From: Myrmaecium sp. VS I D KN 1 | Lineage: Eukaryota > Ascomycota > Dothideomycetes > Valsariales > Valsariaceae | DNA: 64,000 bases | Assembly (NCBI GenBank): GCA_019775845.1 | Contig: JADQAV010000028.1 | Span: 982,496 to 1,046,495 of the forward strand | Reading direction: 5' to 3' | Part shown: positions 38,231-47,734 of the stretch, piece by piece | Layout: each line of letters begins with the position of its first letter | Position numbering within the stretch: position 1 is the stretch's first letter | Translations under genes and position numbers: made by a program | Notes under the pieces: generated by a model | Told to the model about the DNA's origin: nothing | Seen by the model: the letters and a program-made list of their open reading frames with translations, nothing else | The model's database searches: none

Positions 38231-40484
38231 TCAGTGAATCCACCTTGAGTATGCCCATCGCACCCTTTCAACGACCTTCAACTGCCTGTCTATCCCGGTC
38301 CTGACGTCCACGAGGTCATCGAGATCCTCAACCAGATCATGGAATACTTTCTTCGGGAGAATTTCCGCGGCCGTCTGGCGTAGCAGATGCACCTCGCATA
38401 GCAGCAAACCATGGTCCTTGTACGAGAGCTCGCCGAACTCTGTCGGCGTGGCGGTAACAAGGATGCGGTCGATGTTCCTATTACGCACCAAGTTAGCCAC
38501 ACAGCTCGTTTACGCCGTATCTCCATGAGAAAGGTTTGCAATGCCCACCTGAGTATTCTAAGAAGTTGTCCTCGCCTACTCCCAACTTTGAGGCCCTTCC
38601 TGTTCGTGAGAACCCCACTCACCCAGCGCCATACCGCAATCGAAACCAAGACTCCAGGCGTGAGACCAATAAACCTGTTCACGTTAGCGACGCCGAGCTC
38701 CGAACGCGGGAACCGTGATATTTCCTTAGACTTACCCGAATAGAAGCTCCTGGCTCTTCAGGATCGAGTCGATTCCACTCATGGCAACCTCAACATCCAC
38801 CTTGGTTTTCTGGACCTGGATTAATAGTGTGCGGATGAGGTTTCCTTTGATGGCACCGAGAATGGGTTTTTCCATGTCTTTCTCGTACGCTTTCAAGACA
38901 GGAGTTAAGTCGCCCTCCCTGACTTTGGCCCTGACCTCGGCCAGCTCTACCTCGGAAAGAGGTTTGCCGTCGGGGTGCGAGGCAGCAAAGTCGACCACCA
39001 TCCGCTCTAGGCTTTCCCGATCCCCTTCCAAGCTTCTCTTGCTCATGATGGATACTTCGCTCCCCTCGTCGTGTCTTATGGTACCGATGACCTTTTTTGC
39101 AGGCTCCACGACCCAATTCCTCCAGAAGTCTATCACAGTGGCTCCGAACTCACGAATCCATGTAATGATCTCCTCTTTGCGGTTCACCAGAATGCGAAGA
39201 ATGGTGCTTGATGATATGAGGAGGATCGACACCGGGAGCCAGTAGCGAACGATGACAGGGGGTTTTCCGTGCTTCTTTACCATAGTGTTGAAACCTGACT
39301 TATATTCCGGGAGTCTGTCAGAAAGAAGGTTATGTAGGCGTTCCGCTACCGCAGACGGTTTCAACGAAGTCGCGACTTTGTCCCCATTCTGGGCGTGAAT
39401 CTCATAGTAAGGATCGTCTTGACTAGCAGTAGCTACTGCATCGTCAAACTTATCCGCAGTGAGATCTTCTTTGTTGACGTTGGCGAGAACAACCTCCATG
39501 AGGACAATGCTTTTAGCAACAGTGCTCTTCCACTTCTGGCGGAGTTGCTGACTGGAGAAGCCCTCAACTGGGCTCCGCAACTCGTCATCATGGACACTGA
39601 GATCCTTGTTAGCGAAAGTCCAATGGAAATCGGATACGGAGGACGACTTGACTACCTCTCATTTCCAAGCCCTTCTCCCAGTAGGACCCCCAGTGCATTT
39701 GCATTCACATAGCGCATCTGCTTCAGATGCGCTTGCTTTCGGCGGGCTTCACTGCGAACCAGTGCAAGCGGGGAGATCACACGCCTTCGGATATCTGCTA
39801 CAGAGCGTTCCTTGACCACTTGTCTTACCAGCCCGTAGAATCGTTGCCAGTCTTCAGCTACGGCTCCTCCTCTTGCCCGAACATCGTAATAGATGGTCTT
39901 CGACCAGCCCCAGAGACGCAGAGGAGAAGTCTGGATCGAATAGATGCCAGCGTAACGATAGGATGATAGGACGTCGTCCCAATACCATATATCATCGCTC
40001 AATGGTATAGTCTGTTCTAGAATGGCGTTGAGTATGTGCCCATAGGCTTGCACGGTCGCCTTGCTTAGAAGAAGCCATGATAGCTCATGCTCGTAGTTAA
40101 TAGTGGTGTGCCCCGCCTCCGTATCTGCCGTTTCACGTTGCTCGTGCCTGCCGTCCCACGAATCTGCGCCTGCGAAGGTACGGGCATGGTCCAGGGCCTT
40201 CAAGATCCGGCGGATGGACACCAACGGCGTTTTCGAGGAAGATGCAGACGAGAGCGACTTTATGAGGGATTGAAGATGCGCAATTCGAGCGGAAACAGCC
40301 GGATCACGGTAATCCTCTTCTGTCAGCCCATAGCCTTGCACCTGTGCAGTGCTTGAGGGAATCTCCGAAAGCTGGACCCGATCCAGTTGGGCATCGATCC
40401 GCCTGACATGGCTGGCGACAAGAGCGTTAGCGCTACAGTACTGGCGCACGTCGGTGCAGCGACATACTCTATCACGAAGGACAT
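38231..40484 (-). CDS. NCA2: Nca2, mitochondrial ATP synthase expression control protein
   Basis: Five exons on the minus strand: 40484-40468, 40411-39656, 39596-38736, 38674-38549 and 38477-38231, with introns of 56, 59, 61 and 71 bp. The spliced product is 668 residues and starts MSFVIDHVRRIDAQLDR. The first exon is only 17 bp and its splice creates Asp6. Two hydrophobic segments, about residues 372-393 (VRYWLPVSILLISSSTILRI) and 546-568 (after GFIGLTPG), are the expected membrane anchors. In yeast, Nca2 is a mitochondrial protein needed with Nca3 for correct expression of the mitochondrial ATP6/ATP8 genes. All five joins keep frame and restore conserved sequence such as RILRNIDRILV. The 3' end faces the sec4 promoter; SAM50 lies 410 bp upstream on the same strand. 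Confidence 0.92.
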
Positions 40485-40894
40485 GGTGGGAGCGAGGGGC
40501 AGGGATGGCCCTCAGCTGTGCGTGTTCATTCTACCCGCGGGTGGGTGCAGACCTGAAACAAACATGAGCCGGACGGAGAATTGATGTTCTGCGCGCAGAC
40601 CATCATCACCCGATGACGTCGTTTGCCGACGCCGGGAGCTTGACCAGATTGCTCTCGAATCCCAACGTTGTTCCAGATCTGATTAACACCCCTCGCCTGT
40701 GAACAACGTAAATCTGGTGGAAAACGTAGGGTTGGTGGGCAAAGACGGTGGCGGTCACCGCTTACCTGAAACAACTATTTATTGCACATTGCTCCGTGGG
40801 AATGGGACGCTCGACGGGGACGAAATAAACATGATATTTTTATGATGGGTCTAGTTCTCCAACTGACGTGATGTACAAGTGAATAATGCAACAT
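40485..40894. promoter_or_regulatory. NCA2 promoter / SAM50 3' region
   Basis: This 410-bp gap lies between two leftward genes. It includes a TGACGT core on the plus strand around 40615 (GATGACGTCGTT), a CRE-like site that might serve NCA2. No gene was found. Confidence 0.35.
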
Positions 40895-42629
40895 CTAGAG
40901 AAATTCGATGCCGACGCCAAAACTCAGCCCTTTCCGACCTTCTTCGCCTTTCCTGATCACCAGGGGAAGACTGAAGTTGAGCTCGAAGCGCGCCATGGGA
41001 TGGGCGTAGACCAGCCCCACGCCGGCGGCGCAGCTAGGGAACCCCTTTCTCAACTCTGCAATCGTTTTCTTCATGGTATCCTTTACATCTTCACTGCTAA
41101 GAGGAGCTTCGTCCTTGCCCTTGCCCTTCAGGGCCAAGAGTCTGCCACCGTTGATGAAAGCCTGCAGCCTCAATGGGGTCTCTGGGCCGACGCGGGGAAT
41201 TGGGAATAGGATGCTCGCACTGCCTGCCGCATATACGTCCCCTCCCACGGCATCTGGCCCGTCTCTTGGTCCCAGACCAGACAGCCTGAACCCACGGACA
41301 TCCGTAGGACCACCCAATTGGAAGCGATCGTTGATGCGGCTATGAACAGGGACATCACCGCCACCCAGAGTCAGAGGGTAGAGCATGCCAGCGCGGAAAC
41401 CAGCGTTGAACGCGACCCCGCTATCACCCCTGATCCCTGGTATCGGGACTGGGACAGCCGCCTGGGACTCGACTTGCAGTTTTCCAAAAGCAACATCGCC
41501 CTTCAACGGACCAAATCCAGCTAATTCAGAGGTAGACTTGAAGAAATATCCTCGGCTAGGTAGCAGAGGATAGTTTCGACGGTCGTTCACCCAAGTATGC
41601 GTCAGGCTGGACTTGAAGCTGTCTCCGGCGTCCGCGCGCACTGTAGGGGAAGCGGTTTCTGCGAGACCTGTAACCTGCCGCCAAAGACCGGAGTATGCAA
41701 GCTCATGGCGATGACCACCGGGAGTCAACCATTTGAATTTTCCATGCCCACCGCGAAGGACCTCTTCGTGCGAGGCGAACGTCTTTAGAGTAGAGGAACC
41801 AATACCGCCGAGCTCGAACCTCAGATTCGGGTTGCTGAGGATGGGGCTTTCGAAACCGACGGAGTATGCAGAACGAGTCCTGGTGCCGAGAGACGCATGG
41901 GCGTTCAGTGACTCGGCACCGCCGAAAAGATTGCGGAGATGAACATTCGCAAAGGCGGAGCCTTCGGCATGACCTGCCTCCGTGCCGGTCTTGATCGTGT
42001 AACGAGACTTTTCTTGCGCAGAGAGGTACACGGCGATATCGGTAGGTGTAGTACTCGGGTCGGTCTGATCCGGCTTGTCAATGAATACAGAGATAGGAGA
42101 CTTGAAGATGTCTAAATGGGTCAATTAGTAGTGAGAAGAACACCGAGTTCCGAACGCCACGCAATACCGAATCTGTTCAGCTTGTCCGCAGCTGCCGAGA
42201 TGGCCGCGACCGCCTCCGCCAATGTGTAAGGCTCATCCTGTTGGGCCTTCAGTATCGGGTCGAAGACGCGTTCCAAGAAACCGCGCCTGGTGTGCTTTGC
42301 ATGTAGCACACGGATCGAGGAAATGGTGACGGGTAGGGTGCTGTTGTCGGCGAACTGGTGTCACGATCAGCATGCAACCTGAGGCGATCAATGGCTGCGG
42401 ATCCAGAGAAACCCCATACCAACTCGGTGATGCGCTGTTGAGCCTTCTCGTACTGGGCGTGTATCTTTGCGTTCAGTTCCTGCTCCCGTTTCTGCTTCTC
42501 TGCCGGGTCGGCCTTCTGCCTGAGCTTCTCGAAGATCTGCGAAACGGAGCAGATGCAATTGCATTAGTTGGCGGCATGACAGGTTCGTCAGCAAGGCAGA
42601 CTCACTTCTCCATCCGTAGGCGAAGCCAT
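40895..42629 (-). CDS. SAM50: Sam50/Tob55, mitochondrial outer-membrane beta-barrel assembly protein
   Basis: Four exons on the minus strand: 42629-42606, 42536-42420, 42354-42168 and 42111-40895, with introns of 69, 65 and 56 bp; product 514 residues. It starts MASPTDGEIFEKLRQK, followed by a Lys/Gln-rich coiled segment and a POTRA-like domain (VTISSIRVLHAKHTRRGFLE..). The C-terminal two thirds is a 16-strand Omp85/bacterial-surface-antigen barrel with the diagnostic [IV]RG[FY] loop (GGPTDVRGF) and a C-terminal aromatic/hydrophobic last strand (FGVGIEFL). Sam50 inserts beta-barrel proteins into the mitochondrial outer membrane as the core of the SAM/TOB complex. The Asp codon of NRFDIFKSP is split by intron 3. 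It is divergent from UBC6. Confidence 0.95.
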
Positions 42630-43102
42630 TGCTGGCTATACCGAAGCGTGAATGATCTTTGCCGAGTGCCGTAGCGACTGTCGATGGAACTTCCGTAACG
42701 TCGTAGAGCGCCGTGCGGGCTCCGGTCACTGATGCCAAGCCGGACGTCCGCGCAGGCCGGAGCTTCCTCGGAAGAATCCGTGAGCCACAGGCCCCAAGCC
42801 ACAAGCCACTTGGGACGACAGGTGTACCTAGACTGTACATGTAAATACCTCCGGAGTGCGACGACTCTCTGTGATCGTCAATCCTCCTCCCCTCCTTCAA
42901 CACTGCCCTTCATATCTGCTATATACCCGACCCATAACGACTCCCTTACCCTCTTTCCCCTCCTCATCTACAGATCCATACTCCTTTTCTTGATCCTCTC
43001 GTCAGAATCCGACCGAGCAGAGGCCCTGCACCTCCTTTCACGTCCGATAAGAACACCGTATCTGACCTACTTTCCGGCCGCATCATACGCCGTTCGACCG
43101 CG
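42630..43102. promoter_or_regulatory. Bidirectional promoter region SAM50 / UBC6
   Basis: Only 473 bp separate the two divergent start codons. The UBC6 side has pyrimidine-rich tracts (CCTCCTCCCCTCCTTC near 42885-42900 and CCCTCTTTCCCCTCC near 42949) typical of fungal core promoters. Frames seen here are not supported as genes. Confidence 0.5.
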
Positions 43103-43957
43103 ATGGCTACCTCCGCAGCGACGAAGCGCTTGACCAAGGAATACAAGTCAATCACACAGAACCCACCTCCGTACATCATCGCACACCCCTCGGAGAAGAA
43201 CATATTGGAATGGCATTACATTCTGACCGGTCCACCGAACACGCCTTATGAGGGCGGTCAGTACTGGGGCACCCTTATGTTCCCTCCGGACTACCCCTTC
43301 GCGCCCCCGGCGATCCGCATGCACACTCCCAGTGGCCGTTTCCAACCCTCGACGAGACTGTGCCTGAGCATTAGCGACTTCCATCCCAAATCCTTCAATC
43401 CCGCCTGGGAGGTCTCCACCATTCTGATCGGCCTGCTCAGCTTCATGACCTCGGAGGAGATGACGACGGGCAGTGTGCGCGCGTCCGACCAGGAGAGGCG
43501 CTTCCTGGCCAAGCAGACGCGGTGGTGGAACTCCACTGGCGGTGGGAGCAGCGGCCGCACCATCCCCGGCGTCTTGACCTCCAGCTCCAACACTAAGGGC
43601 GTCGGCGCCATCAAGGCTGGCGACGGCGGTGCCAAGTTTCGGACGGAGTGGCCCGAGATCGATGAGGAGAACTGGAAGTGGATGAAGGACAACCGCATCG
43701 ACCCCGCCACCGGCCTGGCCGTCCCCGAGCCGTCCGCGCACGCTCCCTGCGCGCCCGAAGCGGCCGCCCTCCGTCGCCGACCGGGCGGAAGCGCGAGCAG
43801 TGGCATCGGCGCGGTAGTGGAAGGCGGTCAGGTCGCCAGGAACGCGGGACAGGGCTGGCTGGGTAGGCACAAGTACATGGTCGGGGCCGTGCTCCTCTTC
43901 ACGTACGTCATCGTCGCGAGGCTACTGGGCGAAGGCACTATTTCACCTCCCACCTAA
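43103..43957 (+). CDS. UBC6: Ubc6, tail-anchored ERAD ubiquitin-conjugating enzyme E2
   Basis: Single exon of 284 residues beginning MATSAATKRLTKEYK. The UBC fold is at residues 5-150 with the active-site cysteine at Cys87 (STRLCLSISDFHP), the same number as in yeast Ubc6; the usual HPN box is replaced by TGPPNTPYEGG as in this E2 subclass. A low-complexity linker follows, then a C-terminal hydrophobic anchor at about 258-277 (MVGAVLLFTYVIVARLL) with almost nothing after it, the hallmark of a tail-anchored ER protein facing the cytosol. Ubc6 works with the Doa10 ligase in ER-associated degradation. It is divergent from SAM50 and convergent with the next gene. Confidence 0.96.
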   Translation: MATSAATKRLTKEYKSITQNPPPYIIAHPSEKNILEWHYILTGPPNTPYEGGQYWGTLMFPPDYPFAPPAIRMHTPSGRFQPSTRLCLSISDFHPKSFNPAWEVSTILIGLLSFMTSEEMTTGSVRASDQERRFLAKQTRWWNSTGGGSSGRTIPGVLTSSSNTKGVGAIKAGDGGAKFRTEWPEIDEENWKWMKDNRIDPATGLAVPEPSAHAPCAPEAAALRRRPGGSASSGIGAVVEGGQVARNAGQGWLGRHKYMVGAVLLFTYVIVARLLGEGTISPPT

Positions 43958-44584
43958 GGAGAGACATGTGCAGAGATTGGGTTGGGTTCGGACAGTACAG
44001 CTTAGGTCGTCGCAAAGGATATAGGATCTTTGGGTAATCATGGGTAAGGCGTCATTGGAAGGGGGGCGGAATAATACTGCGGAGATCTTCGATTCTTGTA
44101 TTTTTTGGTGGGGGGAAGAAGGACCGGGGATCGTCCAGCATGTCTGTGGGGTTGTTATCTTTGTTGTAGTCGAGGTTCCAGTGCTTCACTTGTTCGTGGC
44201 TGTCCAGGTGCCTGACCGGCCATTCGCCAACCTCTTCTCGATTAATTTAAGATGGCTCTATCTCTACTCCTCCTGCTCTTCATCTCTAGGAAAGAATAAA
44301 AAAAAACTAAAAAAGCGCGCGTAAAGCTGGACGGAGAAAACCTCTACCCACCGAATTATTGCCATCCTAACTCGTGCCATTTTCATACACCCCCCCCAAG
44401 AAGGTATCGTGCAATCAGATATCAAAGAAACCCTCAATCAAGTCCGAAGTGTTATCGGAGAATCGAACCAAAAAAGTATAAGGGAACCACACATGGCTTT
44501 TGCCGGAGCCTTGCCCTAACGTGCCTCGAGTCCCGCTTCCTCTGACCCCTCAGAAATCAACCCCCCCCTCCACCAAAGCATCGT
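43958..44584. other. Convergent intergenic region (3' ends)
   Basis: Holds the 3' ends of UBC6 (+) and the next gene (-). It contains an A-rich run near 44298-44316 and a C8 run near 44390. No gene was recognised. Confidence 0.5.
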
Positions 44585-46729
44585 CTACGCCTTCAAAACC
44601 ATCCTAGTGACGCCGACGACCACCTTGGTCAACACCTTTACGCCGATCATCAGAATCCAGATCACCGTCCGCACGCCCAAGCCCAAGACCTTGAGGATTC
44701 CCCGTGTAATCCATGGCAGACCTTCCTCATCCTCTCCGTTGTCGTCGTGGTACCAGGCGTCCCCCCTTTTCTGGTCTAAGCCTCTGACCTTGAACGCGGG
44801 GAACTCCACCATTTCGATGTCCATCTCGTGTGTTCTCGACCGCCCTTTGCTCCCCCTCAGTGACCATTTCTTCTTCGGCCGACCCTGCTTTGTGTGATGT
44901 GTCGTCCGTGGCCCCGAGGACGCCACGCTTCCAAATGTGCTGCCCGACCACGGTTCTGAACGGATGGAACTGCACGTCACTGCGCGGGGCGGCGCCAGCG
45001 GAGGAGGCGGCGGCGGCTCGAAAACCATCCCCGACCCGGAACTCCGGGCTCTCCTCTCCTCTGCCACGGCAATGGAGAGCAAGGTCGTGACAGCGACATC
45101 GATCAGGTGCGGATTGGCAAATGGCAGGATCGCCGCGATGTTGAGCATCAGTGACTCCGTGCCGAAGTCCAGCCGTGCGAGGACAGCGTCGTCTGCCAAT
45201 GGTGCCGGCAGGCTGTCCAGGCGCGGACTGGGATTCTCCGGATGTGCCACCCGGCGGGGGTTGAGCAAAGATATGGAACCAGACTTCGTGCGGCCATTGC
45301 GGCTTCGATGAGGTGCTGGTGTGGAAAAATTTGGACTCGGAATTTCACGGGCGAGGTGGACGGAGCCCTGAACGGCGATGGGGAATACTCCTAGGGAGGG
45401 ATGATGTAAGGCATATGTCCCGGAGACGGAGTATGGTGATGAGGTGTCTCGGGTCCAGGTCAGGGCGCAGCACTCCCGCTCTGCAGCATTTCGAAGGACA
45501 TCCTCAGCGAGGCGCATCGCAGCAGGGGAGGTGGCGTCGGGGTCCACTAAGGCGATGTTCGAGGCTGCCGGAGACTGTGCCGCTGCATCTAAAGCTCTTA
45601 GAGCGGCCAGTTTCGGATAAACCGTCGTGACAAGAGTGGGGGGTTCCTGTTGAAATTCATCCAGAGAGCTGGAGACGGTGAGAGATTTCGCAAGTGGTAG
45701 TGTAAGTGATGAATGCGTGACAGGGATAGAAGTGGGTTTCGTAGGATGGTGACGTCTAATAAGGAGTTCCGGATCTTGTGGGCCGTCTTCATTGTCCGGT
45801 GCTGGCGGTTGGGTTAAGCTATAAAAAGGTAGGGAGGGGGTCGGTCCAAGCGTGACATGTGAGGCTGTGCTGGATGCTCCCGATGTGTATGGGCGGTGCA
45901 TTTGCAAGGTGAATATCTGAACGGACGGCATGCCCTGCCCGTTAGCGACATCCCAAAGGCTTTCCAGGCCAGTGGCTGGCGTATAGTAAGGGGTCGGTGG
46001 GGGAATAAAGTCATTTCCATCGCGCTCGATGTTGGAGTGTGGAGAATAGACTATCGGAGTATATGCTGGTTTGCTGATCTTATTCTTGGGTAGCCGAGAG
46101 GGGGATGCTTGTGCTGGGCGGTAAATTTGCTGAGAAAGCGGTAGACTTGAGTCTAATCTAGGAAAAATAGAGCGCATTGGAATTTCCGGGCTTGGTGGTG
46201 AGTTCTCAGGCGCTGGGGTCTGGGCCCTTGCCAGTGCAGGCGTTTCCGAACGGGGTGAGAGCGCTTGCGACGAGGTTGGAGTGGGTGAACGCTGAAGAGG
46301 ATTGTTTGGCATTGGAGAAACCGGATTTAATACTGCAGGAGACGTCCGTTCCGGGGAAGAGGGGGAGCCAACTCTGGTACGTTTTGGACTTGTGCTTGAG
46401 GGGGGCACGGCCCGTCCAGCAGCAGTGGAGGGCGATGCCGTCCTTGTTTGCACCCACGATTGCAGTAATTCGCCCTGTTGCGGAGATCGTACAGCGGACC
46501 CATGCGTACCCTCCAGTCCGGCCGCTGGTGAGGATGGTGAGGTGGGCTTCGAATCTACACGGATGACCAGTTCGTGGAAGTCAACCGGCGTCTTCGCACG
46601 CTCCATGGTTTCCACGCCAGGAGAAACACAGTTGAGCGAGGGTCTTGACGGGCGTCCCCCGTTAGGCTGACTCCTTGGGGGTTTTGACGGAGGGGGAAAT
46701 AACTGCAATGTGCCGCTGGAGGATGACAT
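44585..46729 (-). CDS. Fungal protein of unknown function, Ser/Pro-rich with hydrophobic C-terminus
   Basis: Single exon of 714 residues. I start at the ATG at 46729 (MSSSSGTLQLFPPPSKPP); the frame continues upstream only to a TTG codon at 46762, which is not a credible start. The first 380 residues are rich in Ser, Pro and Thr with many SP/TP sites and look disordered. The central part (from about LPLAKSLTVSS) is more ordered and has a segment DDAVLARLDFGTESLMLNI followed by a helix-rich region. The last 30 residues are strongly hydrophobic (LGLGVRTVIWILMIGV..) and may insert in a membrane. From memory, relatives in other Eurotiomycetes carry the label acetylserotonin methyltransferase-like, but I see no methyltransferase motif and assign no function. 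Confidence 0.8.
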   Translation of the reverse strand: MSSSSGTLQLFPPPSKPPRSQPNGGRPSRPSLNCVSPGVETMERAKTPVDFHELVIRVDSKPTSPSSPAAGLEGTHGSAVRSPQQGELLQSWVQTRTASPSTAAGRAVPPSSTSPKRTRVGSPSSPERTSPAVLNPVSPMPNNPLQRSPTPTSSQALSPRSETPALARAQTPAPENSPPSPEIPMRSIFPRLDSSLPLSQQIYRPAQASPSRLPKNKISKPAYTPIVYSPHSNIERDGNDFIPPPTPYYTPATGLESLWDVANGQGMPSVQIFTLQMHRPYTSGASSTASHVTLGPTPSLPFYSLTQPPAPDNEDGPQDPELLIRRHHPTKPTSIPVTHSSLTLPLAKSLTVSSSLDEFQQEPPTLVTTVYPKLAALRALDAAAQSPAASNIALVDPDATSPAAMRLAEDVLRNAAERECCALTWTRDTSSPYSVSGTYALHHPSLGVFPIAVQGSVHLAREIPSPNFSTPAPHRSRNGRTKSGSISLLNPRRVAHPENPSPRLDSLPAPLADDAVLARLDFGTESLMLNIAAILPFANPHLIDVAVTTLLSIAVAEERRARSSGSGMVFEPPPPPPLAPPRAVTCSSIRSEPWSGSTFGSVASSGPRTTHHTKQGRPKKKWSLRGSKGRSRTHEMDIEMVEFPAFKVRGLDQKRGDAWYHDDNGEDEEGLPWITRGILKVLGLGVRTVIWILMIGVKVLTKVVVGVTRMVLKA

Positions 46730-47734
46730 GATAGGCGGACGAGAAACCCAAAAACTCTTCAAGGACTAAGACGTAAAATTTGGGAAGATGATACAAAGCA
46801 ACACAGGCGTGCGATATAGTAAGGTGATAATGATACTGAAGAGACAACAGAACGCAGGGCCAGCCTGCACACGGGCATGAAACCGACGGGACATGCACCA
46901 ATATAAGGTTAACTGAGAAAGCGAGTATTCAACCCCGCCGCTCATGGCACACCGGGGTTGGTATCCAGAACCGAGGGCGGCCCTTTTGCCAGTGAAGCGC
47001 CTCTTAGGGCTCGTCCACTAGGGAGCGCGTGGCTCTACGAATTCGCCCAGCCTGTCAGCCCGGCGCGTACGGACAGGAGAGACGCACAAGGATGGCCGGC
47101 ACTTAAGCGCCCACCCCGGACAGACCCCGGACAGACCGGCAAACAGAGGTTGAGATGCTGGGCAGAGTCTCGAAATAGACTGTCAGCCGTTGCCATTGGA
47201 CTAGCCATCCCTGTGGATCTCGGTAGATTGGACCTGCATGCAGCTGTGCGGAGATATGTGCTTCACCATGCAGGCGGAGCCAAGATAGCATTCGGCTTCG
47301 GGCATGGGACGGCAGACCGGGTTGCTGAGAAAGAAAGGACCAAAGCACCGGCAGGGGAAAAGGGCGGAAAGATTGCAACCGCCCTTATCCAGGCCGCCCG
47401 TTGAAGCCATCACGGGTGATCAAAAGCGATATCGCTGTGAGCGCCAGCATGGATGTCGCTACGCATGTTCTGGTCAAGAAGGAGTTGAGCAGCAAAGCGC
47501 ACGCGTGTGCGATTGAAGGCTGTGAGTGAGATATGATGAGACGACGATACGCATCCAAGGCAACATGTATGGGATCGGAAAGAGGGCAAGCATGTGGTTG
47601 TGGACACGGAAGAGGTACGGAGTACTCCGACGGATACTAAAGAAGAGGTGCCCTGGGCCTTATCCCTCGCATGGATAACTTTGTTAATGGTAAAAGTTCT
47701 TCCGTCTTGGCCCGACAACGGCGTCTAGGTATCT
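46730..47734. other. Intergenic DNA up to RIP block 2
   Basis: Normal composition and no supported gene. A 148-codon plus-strand frame starting at 46958 begins with TTG, has no family resemblance and is rejected. At 47618-47629 lies a perfect 12-bp palindrome CGGAGTACTCCG, related to the palindromes at 33400-33426. The left part must include the promoter of the gene ending at 44585. Confidence 0.45.

Noticed and set aside
43148-43870. 240-codon minus-strand frame
   Set aside because: Antisense of UBC6; the plus strand carries the E2 active site and tail anchor.
46730-46762. Extended start of the unknown protein ending at 44585
   Set aside because: The upstream codon is TTG; the first ATG in frame is at 46729.
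46958-47404. 148-codon plus-strand frame
   Set aside because: Begins at TTG, no recognisable domain, overlaps minus-strand frames of similar length.
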